The translations under genes were made by a program, and so were the position numbers. This document shows positions 1 through 8,133 of a stretch of 64,000 nt of DNA, one piece after another. How positions within the stretch are numbered: the first letter of the stretch is position 1; each line of letters opens with the position of its first letter. This DNA comes from Pandoraea pulmonicola (GTDB taxonomy: Bacteria > Pseudomonadota > Gammaproteobacteria > Burkholderiales > Burkholderiaceae), in contig NZ_CP010310.2 in NCBI RefSeq assembly GCF_000815105.2, positions 4,464,001 through 4,528,000 on the forward strand, in the 5' to 3' direction. A model generated the notes under the pieces. It was not told the DNA's origin. It searched no databases and worked only from the letters and a program-made list of their open reading frames with translations.

Positions 1-461
1 CGTCTGGCCACACCGTCGAGCCCGCCCGCGGCCTTGATCCCCGCTCGGCCGAGAGCCTTCCACCTCTGCAACATGGCCTCGGTGATCGTCACTTTGCGCG
101 GGTCGAGCCGGTCTTCGCCAAGTTGGCTCAGGCGGCCGTCGGCACGAAGGTAACTTTTCAGTGTCACCACCGAGACATTGTTCTGTCTGGCCAGGCTATC
201 GAGCCCACCCGCGGCCTCGATCCCCACTTGGCCGAGATCCTTCCACGCCTGCAACATGGCGATGGTGACCTTCGTTTTCTTTCCCGGGCTGAGCCGATCT
301 TCGCCGAACTGGGTCAGGCGGCCGTTGGCACGAAGGTAATTTCTCAGTGCCGCAACCGGGACGTTGTCCCGCCTGGCCAGCCCCTCGAGCCCGCCCTCGG
401 CCTTGATCCCCGCTTTGCCGAGATCCTTCCATGTCTGCAACATGGCGTCGGTGATCTTCAC
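1..461 (-). repeat. 186-bp coding tandem repeats of paralogue B (array continues off the edge)
   Basis: Same module as in paralogue A. The distance between equivalent bases at 138 and 324 is exactly 186 bp. One junction near position 90 lacks a codon. Confidence 0.8.
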
Positions 462-782
462 TTTCCCGCCCGCCGCGCCAGTCTCCTGTCGAGGGATTTT
501 GGCCGGGGACGGCGTTGAAACGGCATCCTCTCTCTCGCTTGCCTCCTGGGGCGCCGAACGCTTTTCCGCCCCACCGTTCGAGATGATTTCCGATGTTGCG
601 GGCGAAAGCGGTCGTTGGGAGGAGCTCGACGGCATGGCGAGCCGCACATCGGCCTGATGCACCGCGTGCACATTGGCAGCCAGCGCAGCAGGCGGCCGTT
701 CATTGCGTCGAAGCTGCGCAGGCGTTGATACAGTCACCGGGGACTGGGAACTCGTGGCTCCAATGCTGGAAACTCGATCCAT
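1..782 (-). CDS. Tandem HTH-like repeat protein, paralogue B (5' part, cut by window edge)
   Basis: Open from an ATG at 782 to the window edge with no stop, giving about 260 residues. Residues 1-107 are Ser/Pro/Ala-rich and align almost without gaps to the N-terminus of the upstream gene, sharing 'GAEKRSAPQ' and 'ASEREDAVS' and then 'RQETGAAGG'. From about residue 108 there are two full repeats (62 and 61 residues) and the start of a third, with the pattern ITDAML..W..LG, a GLD.LAR turn, L[KR].YLRA[DN]G.L and GEDRL. The second repeat lacks one residue at its junction. I do not recognise the family. The modules look like HTH units, so nucleic-acid binding is an inference. No export signal is evident. 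The gene lies 116 bp downstream of its paralogue on the same strand. Confidence 0.8.
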   Translation of the reverse strand, partial: MDRVSSIGATSSQSPVTVSTPAQLRRNERPPAALAANVHAVHQADVRLAMPSSSSQRPLSPATSEIISNGGAEKRSAPQEASEREDAVSTPSPAKIPRQETGAAGGKVKITDAMLQTWKDLGKAGIKAEGGLEGLARRDNVPVAALRNYLRANGRLTQFGEDRLSPGKKTKVTIAMLQAWKDLGQVGIEAAGGLDSLARQNNVSVVTLKSYLRADGRLSQLGEDRLDPRKVTITEAMLQRWKALGRAGIKAAGGLDGVAR

Positions 783-786
783 GGCT

Positions 787-891
787 TCACATATCCGTGT
801 TGTATTTGCTCGCCATGGACCCACCGAACGCTCGCGCAAGCGCCGCGACCTCCGCATCGATCATCGATTGGAATTTACGTTTCGTCGTCAT
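787..891 (-). CDS. Possible 34-residue small ORF between the two repeat genes
   Basis: Reads MTTKRKFQSMIDAEVAALAR and continues to a stop 4 bp before the start codon of the downstream repeat gene. It has a convincing ribosome binding site (GAGGT, 8 nt from the ATG) that overlaps the TAA stop of the upstream repeat gene, so translational coupling is plausible. The first half could form a short amphipathic helix. I recognise no family. It could equally be a chance ORF whose role is to carry ribosomes to the next gene. Confidence 0.35.
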   Translation of the reverse strand: MTTKRKFQSMIDAEVAALARAFGGSMASKYNTDM

Positions 892-897
892 ATCGAT

Positions 898-2916
898 TTA
901 CCTCGCGTCGGTTGGCTGTGCGTCAGCCTTGCGAAGCCGCTTCTCGCCGATCGGGGTCAAGCTGCCGTCGGCACGAAGGTAATTTTTCAGCGCCACGGCA
1001 GCGACGTTGGCCCGCCTGGCCACACCGTCGAGCCCGCCCTCGGCCTTGATCCTCGCCTCGCCGAGGGCCGCCCACGCCTGCAACATGGCGTCGGTGATCT
1101 TCGCGTTCCCGTCCGGGTTGAGCCGATCTTCGCCGCGCTGGGTCAGGCGGCCATCGGTACGAAGGTAATTTCTCAGCGCCCCAGGCCGAACATTGGCCTG
1201 CCTCGCCAAAGCAAGGTACCCTCCCGCTTCCTCGATCCCCGCCTTGCCGAGGGTCTTCCACCTCTGCAGCATGGCGTCGGTGATCTCCGCTTTCTTGCGC
1301 CAATTGAGTCGCTCTTCGCCGCGCTGGGTCAGGCTACCGTCGGCACGAAGGTAACGTCTCAGCACCCCAGCCGGGACGTTGTGCCGCCTGGCCACACCGT
1401 CGAGCCCGCCGGCGGCCTCAATTCCCCCCAGGCCCAGAGTTGCCCACTCCCGCAACATGGCGCCGCTGATCTTCGCCGTCCTGCGAGGGTTGAGCCGGTG
1501 TTCGCCGCGCGGGGTCAGGCTGCCATCTGCGCGAAGGTAATTTTTCAGTGCCCCAGCCGGGACATTGTGCAGTCTGGCCAGACCGTCGAGCCCACCTTCA
1601 GCCCCAACACCCGCTTGGCCGCGAGACTTCCACATGCGCAACATGGCGGAGGTGATCTTCGCTTTGCCACTCGGGTTGAGCCGATCTTCGCCGGTCTGGC
1701 TCAGGGTGCCATCTGTGCGAAGGTAATGTTTCAGTGCCCCGACGTGGACATTGTGTCGCCTGGCCACACCGTCCAGCCCACCCGCGGCCTTGATCCCCGC
1801 TTGGCCGAGATCCTTCCACTCCTGCAACAGGGCATCGGTGATCTTCGCTTTCCCGCCCGTATTGAGTCGGTCTTCGCCGTGCAGGGTCAGGCTGCCGTCG
1901 GCATACAGGTAACGTCTCAGCGACGCTAGCGGGACATTTTCCAGCCTGGCCACACCGCCGAGCCCACCCGCGCGCTCAATCCCCTCCAGGCCGCAGGTCG
2001 ACCACCTCCGCAACATGGCGTCGGTGACCTTCGCCTTCCCGCCCGCCTCGAGCCGTTCTTGGCCTCGCTGGGTCAGGCTGCCGTCGGCACGAAGGTAATT
2101 TTTCAGCGCCACAAGCGCGACATGGTGCCGCCTGGCCAGACCGTCGAGCCCACCGGCGGCCTCAATCCACACTGGACCGAGGGCCGCCCACGTCTGCAAC
2201 AGGGCGTCTGTGATCTTCACTTTCCCGCTCGGGTTCAGTCGATCCCTGCCGAGTTGGGTCAGGCTGGCGTCGGCATGAAGGTAGCTTTTCAGTGCCTCAG
2301 CCGGGACATTGTGCCGTCTGGCCAGACCGTCGAGCCCACCCGTGGTCTCAAGCCAACCCGGGCCGAGGGCCGCCCATATCTGCAACATGGTGTCGGTGAT
2401 CTGTACTTTCCCGTCCGGGTGAAGCCGGTCTTCGCCGGGTTCGCTCCGGTCCCTTTCTGCATAAAGATGACTTCTCGATGTCCCGGCCGGAGCCACCTCC
2501 CACCTGGCCAGACTGTCGAGCCCACGGGAGCAGGCCTCGATCCACGCCCGGCCAATGGTCGACCATGTCTGCACCATAACGTCGGTGATCGGCACACTCC
2601 CGCCCGCCGCGCCAGTCTCTTGTCGAGTTTTTTTGGCGGAGGGCGGCATTGAAACAGCATCCTCTCTCTCGCTTGCGTCCTGCGGTGCCGAACGCTTTTC
2701 CGCCCCGCTGTTCGAGGGGCCTGCCAGTGTTGCGGGGGGACGCGGCCGTTGGTTCCAGCTCGGCGGCATGCCCTGCCACCCATTGGCCTGACGCACCGCG
2801 CGCACATTGGTAGCCAGCACAGCCGGCGCCTGCCCGTTCTGTCCGGACTGCGCCGACGTCGAGGCAGTCACTGGGGATGGGGAGCGCAAGGCTCCAAGAT
2901 TGGGAACTGGACTCAT
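898..2916 (-). CDS. Tandem HTH-like repeat protein, paralogue A
   Basis: 672 residues. Residues 1-107 are disordered-looking, Ser/Pro/Gln-rich and contain a basic patch (PPSAKKTRQE). Residues 108-666 form nine tandem modules of 62 residues (first 63 and degenerate), followed by a six-residue tail. Each module reads ITDAMLQ.W..LG...I..., then GLDGLARRHNV, then three variable residues, .L[KR].YLRADGSLT and GEDRLN. The GLDGLAR-turn-ALKNYL segment has the size and hydrophobic spacing of a helix-turn-helix. The start is fixed by an in-frame TGA two codons upstream of the ATG. I do not recognise a described family; it is not a TALE or BAT protein (33-residue repeats). A modular DNA-binding or secreted effector role is inference only. 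Confidence 0.85.
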   Translation of the reverse strand: MSPVPNLGALRSPSPVTASTSAQSGQNGQAPAVLATNVRAVRQANGWQGMPPSWNQRPRPPATLAGPSNSGAEKRSAPQDASEREDAVSMPPSAKKTRQETGAAGGSVPITDVMVQTWSTIGRAWIEACSRGLDSLARWEVAPAGTSRSHLYAERDRSEPGEDRLHPDGKVQITDTMLQIWAALGPGWLETTGGLDGLARRHNVPAEALKSYLHADASLTQLGRDRLNPSGKVKITDALLQTWAALGPVWIEAAGGLDGLARRHHVALVALKNYLRADGSLTQRGQERLEAGGKAKVTDAMLRRWSTCGLEGIERAGGLGGVARLENVPLASLRRYLYADGSLTLHGEDRLNTGGKAKITDALLQEWKDLGQAGIKAAGGLDGVARRHNVHVGALKHYLRTDGTLSQTGEDRLNPSGKAKITSAMLRMWKSRGQAGVGAEGGLDGLARLHNVPAGALKNYLRADGSLTPRGEHRLNPRRTAKISGAMLREWATLGLGGIEAAGGLDGVARRHNVPAGVLRRYLRADGSLTQRGEERLNWRKKAEITDAMLQRWKTLGKAGIEEAGGYLALARQANVRPGALRNYLRTDGRLTQRGEDRLNPDGNAKITDAMLQAWAALGEARIKAEGGLDGVARRANVAAVALKNYLRADGSLTPIGEKRLRKADAQPTDAR
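901..2595 (-). repeat. Nine in-phase 186-bp coding tandem repeats
   Basis: The repeats encode modules 1-9 of paralogue A. The period is 186 bp (62 codons), and the phrase around GGCACGAAGGTAA on the plus strand recurs at each period. Units are diverged rather than identical, so the array is not a recent slippage product. Confidence 0.85.
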
Positions 2917-3204
2917 GGCTTCTCACATGACAGAAATTTTTGCGATCGCAATTGACTGTCGCACGGTCTCGCCATCCGCGCTTGCATGAATCGCTCAGTC
3001 CACGGCCTCCCCCGCCTTTCCGCGCACAACATGCTTCGGCGATCGAAACATGGCGCGTCCGTCGCCATGCTAGAGTCGCGCATCGCACTCTTAATCCGTC
3101 TACTCCCGTCGCGTCCCCTTCGCCGATCTGCCGGACATCGCGCCGGCACTGCGTACGCCAGGCGCGGACGACGACGCAAACCACTGGAGACCATTGGCAT
3201 CGCC

Positions 3205-3774
3205 ATGCAGATTCCTGACATGATCCCCGAGCGGACCGCCCTAATTGTCATGCACTATCAGACCGACATCATGAAGCTGTTTCCGTCGGTCGCGCCCACG
3301 CTGCTTGCCAACACGCGCAGGCTGTGCGACGCGGCGCGCGCCAAGGGCGTCGGCATCTACTTCGCGAAGCTGCACTTCGAGCCGGGCTATCCGGAAGTCA
3401 GCGCGCGCAACAAGAACGGGCAAGGCATCAAGCAGTTGGGGCTTTTCGTGGACGACAGGATTTCGCCGGAACTCGCGCAGCGGCCGGACGAACCGCTCAT
3501 CGTCGCGCACCGCGCCAGCGTGTTCTTCGGCACCGACTTGCAGGTGCGGCTCTGCGCGAAGGGCATCGATACGCTGATCCTCGTCGGCATCGCGTCGACC
3601 GGCGTCATGTTCTCGACGGTCGCCCATGCGAGCGATGCGGACTACCGGCTGTTCACCGTAAAGGACTGCTGCTACGACCCTGACGAGGTCGTGCACGAGC
3701 GTCTGTTCGCGACGTCGTTCGAAACGCGCACGACGGTGCTCTCACTCGATGACGCATTGACCATGCTCGCGTAA
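3205..3774 (+). CDS. Isochorismatase-family (cysteine hydrolase-like) protein
   Basis: 189 residues from the ATG at 3205 (MQIPDM). The family core is visible: 'ALIVMHYQTD' near the N-terminus with the acidic residue of the triad, the central 'VAHRASVFFGTDL' carrying basic residues, and 'LVGIASTGVMFSTVAHASDA' where the nucleophile loop lies. The position that holds Cys in nicotinamidases appears to be Val or Gly here, so amide hydrolysis by a Cys nucleophile is doubtful. The substrate is unknown. An upstream in-frame ATG at 2986 would add an Arg-rich tail typical of read-through, so I prefer 3205. It is convergent with the hypothetical gene downstream. Confidence 0.8.
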   Translation: MQIPDMIPERTALIVMHYQTDIMKLFPSVAPTLLANTRRLCDAARAKGVGIYFAKLHFEPGYPEVSARNKNGQGIKQLGLFVDDRISPELAQRPDEPLIVAHRASVFFGTDLQVRLCAKGIDTLILVGIASTGVMFSTVAHASDADYRLFTVKDCCYDPDEVVHERLFATSFETRTTVLSLDDALTMLA

Positions 3775-3800
3775 GCGGGTCGCACCGCCCACCCGTCACG

Positions 3801-4214
3801 TCAGAACGATCCGCCGCCAAGCAGGTCGTGCTCGTCGAGTATGGCGTAGGCGATATCGGGATTTCGGTCGAGGCAGCGGCGAACGGCCGCCGGAATGCTC
3901 TTTTTCGTTTTGCGGCACAAGCCGGGTCGATCCACGAGCTGGATGCCGATGCCGCGCACCGTGCGCACCTCGTTCGGCCCCGGCGCGATCTGCAGCACGA
4001 TGCCGAGCTGCGCCTGCATGAGACCCGCAATGCGCTTGAGCTCCTCGTAAGTGGCGATGGCTTCGATCCGCTCGATCAACCGTTTCTCCTCCGCCTGGGT
4101 CAATCGCAATATTCGAATGTCGCCGCCCGGCTCGCACAGGAGCGCCTCGCGCTCGCATGAACAGGCGCCCGGCGGACATTCGACACGGATGGGGAAAGGA
4201 ACGGCTGCTGCCAT
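3801..4214 (-). CDS. Conserved-looking hypothetical protein, Cys-containing N-terminus
   Basis: 137 residues. The N-terminus carries a Cys cluster (PPGACSCEREALLCEPGG), followed by a helical segment 'LTQAEEKRLIERIEAIATYEELKRIA' (given in part) and a basic C-terminal half. There is no signal peptide or membrane segment. The Cys spacing could hold a metal but matches no site I recognise. It ends 26 bp from the stop of the convergent isochorismatase-like gene. Confidence 0.55.
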   Translation of the reverse strand: MAAAVPFPIRVECPPGACSCEREALLCEPGGDIRILRLTQAEEKRLIERIEAIATYEELKRIAGLMQAQLGIVLQIAPGPNEVRTVRGIGIQLVDRPGLCRKTKKSIPAAVRRCLDRNPDIAYAILDEHDLLGGGSF

Positions 4215-4367
4215 AGCAAGCGTTAGCGCACGCGATATTCAAAACCCTGACATCAGACCGAAAATAGCCGAATCCCGCGTGAAACTGAACCGGTATCGCC
4301 ACTAGGGTCTGTTCCCACCAATAACGGGCTTGCGAACGCGCCCCAGGGAGCCCCAGGCGTCCCCCTG
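4215..4367. other. Intergenic spacer
   Basis: Short spacer between two minus-strand genes. It holds an AT-richer stretch around 4230-4310 that could carry the promoter of the hypothetical gene at 3801-4214; no clear motif is seen. Confidence 0.3.
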
Positions 4368-5726
4368 TCAGATCGGCAGACGTTCGATGATGGCGCGCAC
4401 CTGCGCGAGCACGGGCCCGACCTGCGCGAGCGGCATCGAACTCAGCCCCAACCGGAGCGCATGCGGCGCGTGCCGCGTCGTGGCGTATGCGTCGGCTTTC
4501 GACGTCGCGATGCCGTCCGCGGCCAGCGCCGACACGACCTGATCCATGCGCAGGCCTTCCGGCAATGGCAGCCAGAGGAATAGCGACGACGGATGCGCCA
4601 CCATCGCCATACCGTGCAGCATCTCGCGCGCGACGGCCTGCCGCCGGCGGGCGTCCTCGCGCAGCCACTGCTCCTGACGCGCCACCGTGCCGTTCGCCAT
4701 CCACCGCGTCGCGATGGCCGTCACGAGGCTCGACAAGCTCCAGTAGCTGGCCCGCACCACGCGCTTGATCTGCGCGGCACGCTCGTCCGGCACCACCACA
4801 TAGCCAAAGCGCAGTCCGCTCGCCACGCTCTTCGAAACGCTCGAAACGTGGATCGTACGCTCGGGCGCGAGCGCCGCCAACGGCGGCGGTGCGTCCTCGA
4901 CGAGATAGGCGTAGGTCGCATCTTCGACGATCAGGCAATCATGCCGGCGTGCGATGGCCACCAACCGCTCGCGCTGCGACGCGCTCAAGATCCAGCCAAG
5001 CGGATTGTGCAACGTCGGCATGACATAGATGGCGCGAATGGCGCCCCGCCGGCACAGCGCGTCGAGCGCCGCCAGATCCGTGCCGTCTCCGGCCGACGGC
5101 ACGGGCTTGAGCGTCAATCCCGCCACGTCGGCCACCATTTTGAAGCCGGGATAGGTCAACGCGTCGACAGCGACCGCGTCGCCCGGGCGCAGGAAAGCGC
5201 GCACGGCAACGTCGAGTCCCTGCTGCGCGCCGCCGACGAAGAACACCTGGCGGGCACTCACGTGGATGCCGCGCGTCCGGTGGAGATAGTCGGCGACGAT
5301 GGCGCGCTCCTGGAGCCGTCCACCGGGAGGCTGCTGGTGCATCAGCGCGCTCAGATCGCCCGCCGTCGCCAGTTCGCGCAGCGTCGTGCGCAACAGATCG
5401 CTTTGCCCCTCCCACGACGGATGGTTGAACGACAGATCCACCGCGTGCGAACTGAGTCGCGCCTCGTCGTCGGCGTCCCATGCGTTCCGCTCGTCCCATT
5501 CCCGCTGCAACGGACGGTGGCGAACGAAGGTGCCGCGCCCGACCTCGCCCACGACGAGCCCCATGGCCTGCAACCTGGCGTAGACCTTGGTGGCCGAGGC
5601 GATCGCAATGCCGTATTGCACGGCCAGCTTGCGATGCGTAGGCAACGCCGCGCCGGGCAGCAGCTCGCCGCTGCGAATGGCCATGGCAAGACGCTCGACG
5701 GCGGCCGTCACGGGAGAATCTGGCAT
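4368..5726 (-). CDS. MocR-type regulator (GntR HTH fused to aminotransferase-like domain)
   Basis: 452 residues. Residues 1-75 form a GntR winged HTH (LPTHRKLAVQYGIAIASATKVYARLQ). A linker follows, then a class I aminotransferase-like fold with the PLP-binding lysine in 'HVSSVSKSVASGLRFGY' and the 'YVMPTLHNPLGWILS' segment. MocR proteins usually use PLP or its adducts as effector and control a neighbouring gene. The divergent thioesterase gene, 92 bp away, is the obvious candidate target. PdxR is the best-known subfamily, but no pdxST is present here, so its regulon cannot be named. Confidence 0.9.
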   Translation of the reverse strand: MPDSPVTAAVERLAMAIRSGELLPGAALPTHRKLAVQYGIAIASATKVYARLQAMGLVVGEVGRGTFVRHRPLQREWDERNAWDADDEARLSSHAVDLSFNHPSWEGQSDLLRTTLRELATAGDLSALMHQQPPGGRLQERAIVADYLHRTRGIHVSARQVFFVGGAQQGLDVAVRAFLRPGDAVAVDALTYPGFKMVADVAGLTLKPVPSAGDGTDLAALDALCRRGAIRAIYVMPTLHNPLGWILSASQRERLVAIARRHDCLIVEDATYAYLVEDAPPPLAALAPERTIHVSSVSKSVASGLRFGYVVVPDERAAQIKRVVRASYWSLSSLVTAIATRWMANGTVARQEQWLREDARRRQAVAREMLHGMAMVAHPSSLFLWLPLPEGLRMDQVVSALAADGIATSKADAYATTRHAPHALRLGLSSMPLAQVGPVLAQVRAIIERLPI

Positions 5727-5818
5727 AAGCGTATCTAGGACAATTTCTTGATTGTCCGATTCTAGGCGACCACACTGCGGGCAACAACCGCCTTCAACCG
5801 ACGTCCGCCACCTTCGCC

Positions 5819-6304
5819 ATGTCCGACGAATCGACTTCCTACCCGGTCCTTCGCTACCTGCAACGCCAACTCGCCGGCACGCTGCGCGAGGATGACAGAA
5901 CCCATATGCGCTACCCCACGGCGATTTCGCAGTTGCTGGGATTTCGCATCGTCGAGATCAGCGAGGCGCAGGCCGTGATCGAGTTGAACGCGAACGCGGA
6001 CATTCACGGCAATCAACAGGGAACGGTCCACGGCGGCATGCTGTGCGAGCTGGCGGACGCCGCCATCGGCACCGCGCATTCGACCCTGATGGGAGAAGGG
6101 GAAACGTTCACGAGCATCGATCTCAAGGCGACGTTTCTCCGCCCGGTCTGGGACTCGCGCCTGCTCGCCCATGCCTGGGCGACACATCGCGGCCGCACGG
6201 TCTCGCACTATCTGTGTGAAATCAAGCGCGACGACGGCAAGGTCGTCGCCCGCGTGGACAGCGCCGTCATGACGCTGCGCGGCGAGCATGCCGCCGGGCG
6301 ATGA
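5819..6304 (+). CDS. PaaI-type hotdog-fold thioesterase
   Basis: 161 residues. The hotdog signature is 'VHGGMLCELADAAIGTA' at about residue 69, with the helix-capping His-Gly-Gly and a downstream acidic residue. Next come 'SIDLKATFLRP' and the terminal strand 'VARVDSAVMTLRG'. PaaI/YiiD-like enzymes hydrolyse acyl-CoA thioesters, often aromatic ones; the substrate here is unknown. It is divergent from the MocR regulator, which probably controls it. The start ATG is preceded by a short GC-rich leader. Confidence 0.85.
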   Translation: MSDESTSYPVLRYLQRQLAGTLREDDRTHMRYPTAISQLLGFRIVEISEAQAVIELNANADIHGNQQGTVHGGMLCELADAAIGTAHSTLMGEGETFTSIDLKATFLRPVWDSRLLAHAWATHRGRTVSHYLCEIKRDDGKVVARVDSAVMTLRGEHAAGR

Positions 6305-6624
6305 CGACCGACGCCGCGCCCCTTGAATATCCGACCATGCCTCCGGGAAACGCCCGTCGGCGGCGAGCCCTTGCGTGCGTTGGCAATCAACGCAAGACAT
6401 CGCCTCGTCATTCTCATCACTTTGCGCAACAGACGTTTTCCGTTTCGGCGCTTTATCCGTCCGGTGCTCGTCCGTATGCTCTTGAGCATGCACTGGGGTG
6501 GGACGAGACGCCCACCTGAAGCCGGCGGCGCACAGAACATGCGTCGGCTTGCGTTTCGAACCCACCGTCTCGCAGGCGCGGCACCGAGTCCGAACGTTGC
6601 GCGCCCTCACCACACCCGACGGTC
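6305..6624. other. Non-coding stretch of about 320 bp
   Basis: I see no supported gene. ORFs on both strands overlap each other and have Arg-rich, low-complexity translations. A promoter for the small membrane protein at 6625 could lie near 6600. Confidence 0.4.
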
Positions 6625-6927
6625 ATGACAAAGAAGATTGCGTTAGCAGCGTTTCTCGCGGTACCCGGATCCTTCGCGATCCTCGCCCTGGCTTGCCTCC
6701 ACCCCGGCGTGCGTCGCGCGCTGGCCAACGCTGCCGGACTCGAGCCGATGCTGGCCAACCTGTCGCGCCACGTCGTGCTTCTCGCGCTCGTCTATCATCT
6801 GAACCTGCATCATCGTCATGGCGCACGCGCGTGGCGCGCATGCCGGGGGCAGACCGGCGCGCTCGATGGCCTCAAGGGCTTCGAACCCCTCAAGGAATTG
6901 CGCGACTGCGACGCCTTCGCGGGCTGA
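6625..6927 (+). CDS. Small hypothetical protein with N-terminal membrane segment
   Basis: 100 residues. The N-terminus (MTKKIALAAFLAVPGSFAIL) is a good signal anchor or signal peptide, with a second hydrophobic run at about 50-62 (HVVLLALVYHLNL) followed by a His/Arg-rich stretch. I recognise no family. It is convergent with nasS, 18 bp away. It may be a chance ORF, but the hydrophobic start is better than expected from a shadow. Confidence 0.4.
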   Translation: MTKKIALAAFLAVPGSFAILALACLHPGVRRALANAAGLEPMLANLSRHVVLLALVYHLNLHHRHGARAWRACRGQTGALDGLKGFEPLKELRDCDAFAG

Positions 6928-6945
6928 CGCAGCGACCGGACGGAC

Positions 6946-8124
6946 TCACCGCGCCCGGATCGCATAGCCGTCGACGTAGGCACGCAGATCGTCCACGCTG
7001 GCCGCCGCCCAGACCTTGCCATCGCACAGCACTTCACTCATCGGCGATGCCGCCACCGGCACGCCCTCGGCGCGAGCGGCCGCCTCGAACAACGCGGTCT
7101 GATTGACGCCGGCCGCCGTCTGCGCCGCCTGCGCCAACGCCTCGTCGCCGATCATCCCCCACCGCCGGTACTGCGCAATGAACCAGATGCCATCGAGCGG
7201 ATGCGGATAGTTCGCGGCGCCCTCGTCGAAGAAGCTCACGGGCAGCAGCGCGTGCCGGCCGGACAAGCGCCCGAAGTCGCCCAGCAGCCGTGCCGCGATC
7301 AGATCGCGAGGGGCGCCGACCCACGCCGGTTCGGCAAGCCAGCCGGCCGCTTCGGCCCGGTGCCCGGGCATGTCCAGCCAGCGACAAGCACTCAGCAACG
7401 TGCGCACCAGCGCCTGCGCCGTGCGCGGATATCGCGTCACGAAGTCATGCCGGCAAGCCAGCACTTTCTCCGGATGATTCGGCCAGATGTCGCTCGACAC
7501 CACGATGGTGCACCCCAGGCCGCGCGCCTGCGCCACGGCGTGCCACGGCTCGCCGCAGCAAAATCCGTCGAGTCCGCCCTCCTCCATCGCCGCGACCATG
7601 TGCGCGGGCGGGATCACGATGCGCGAAATCTCCGCGAGCGGGTCGATGCCCTGCGCCGCGAACCAGTAGTTCAGGAACATGGCGTGCGTGCCGGTCGGGA
7701 AGGTCTGCGCGAAGACCGGCTTGCGCCCCAGCGACGCGAGTGCGGTGCGCACGTCGCCCGTTCGCGTCATCGCGTCGGCCAGCGACGGCGTGACCGTAAT
7801 CGCCTGCCCGTTGCGATTGAGCACCATCAGCACGGCCATCGCTTCGCGCGGCCCGCCGATCCCCAATTGCACGCCGTAGACCAGGCCGTAGAGCGAATGC
7901 GCGGCGTCGAGCTCGCCGGTGAGCAACTTGTCGCGAATCGCCGCCCACGACGACTCGCGGCTCAGTTCAAGCGTCAGGCCGTGTTCGTGCCCGAGTTCGA
8001 GGCGCTTCGCCACGATCAGCGGCGCGGCGTCGGACAGCGCCACGAACCCGACACGCAGATGACGCTTCTCCGGCACGTCGCGCGGCGTTTGTGCGTCGGA
8101 AGCCAACCATGATGACGTCGACAT
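6946..8124 (-). CDS. nasS: NasS-type nitrate sensor (NrtA-like, cytoplasmic)
   Basis: 392 residues, related to CmpA/NrtA nitrate/bicarbonate-binding proteins but without a signal peptide, as expected of NasS. Recognisable blocks are 'LRVGFVALSDAAPLIVAK' near residue 23, 'GLDGFCCGEPWHA' at about 180, and 'DIWPNHPEKVLACR'. In the known system NasS binds and holds NasT until nitrate or nitrite releases it. It starts 9 bp after the nasT stop, so the two are co-transcribed. It lies just downstream of the assimilatory nitrate/nitrite reductase operon, which supports this role. Confidence 0.88.
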   Translation of the reverse strand: MSTSSWLASDAQTPRDVPEKRHLRVGFVALSDAAPLIVAKRLELGHEHGLTLELSRESSWAAIRDKLLTGELDAAHSLYGLVYGVQLGIGGPREAMAVLMVLNRNGQAITVTPSLADAMTRTGDVRTALASLGRKPVFAQTFPTGTHAMFLNYWFAAQGIDPLAEISRIVIPPAHMVAAMEEGGLDGFCCGEPWHAVAQARGLGCTIVVSSDIWPNHPEKVLACRHDFVTRYPRTAQALVRTLLSACRWLDMPGHRAEAAGWLAEPAWVGAPRDLIAARLLGDFGRLSGRHALLPVSFFDEGAANYPHPLDGIWFIAQYRRWGMIGDEALAQAAQTAAGVNQTALFEAAARAEGVPVAASPMSEVLCDGKVWAAASVDDLRAYVDGYAIRAR

Positions 8125-8133
8125 GAGCGGTAT

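Noticed and set aside
673..1929. Plus-strand ORF with its own tandem repeats across the 186-bp array
   Set aside because: Its repeats arise automatically because the opposite strand is periodic. The minus frame has the conserved hydrophobic core and a logical N-terminus.
1..2916. CRISPR array or TALE/BAT repeat interpretation of the 186-bp periodicity
   Set aside because: The units are coding, 186 bp long and diverged throughout, with no spacers; TALE-type repeats are 33-35 residues with a different sequence.
2913..3251. Minus-strand ORF of 112 codons just upstream of the repeat gene
   Set aside because: Arg-rich translation overlapping the isochorismatase start, no ribosome site and no motif; more likely promoter and leader sequence of the repeat gene.
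3205..3774. Nicotinamidase assignment
   Set aside because: The nucleophilic Cys expected in the GVASTxVC-type loop is not at that position, so only the broader isochorismatase family can be claimed.
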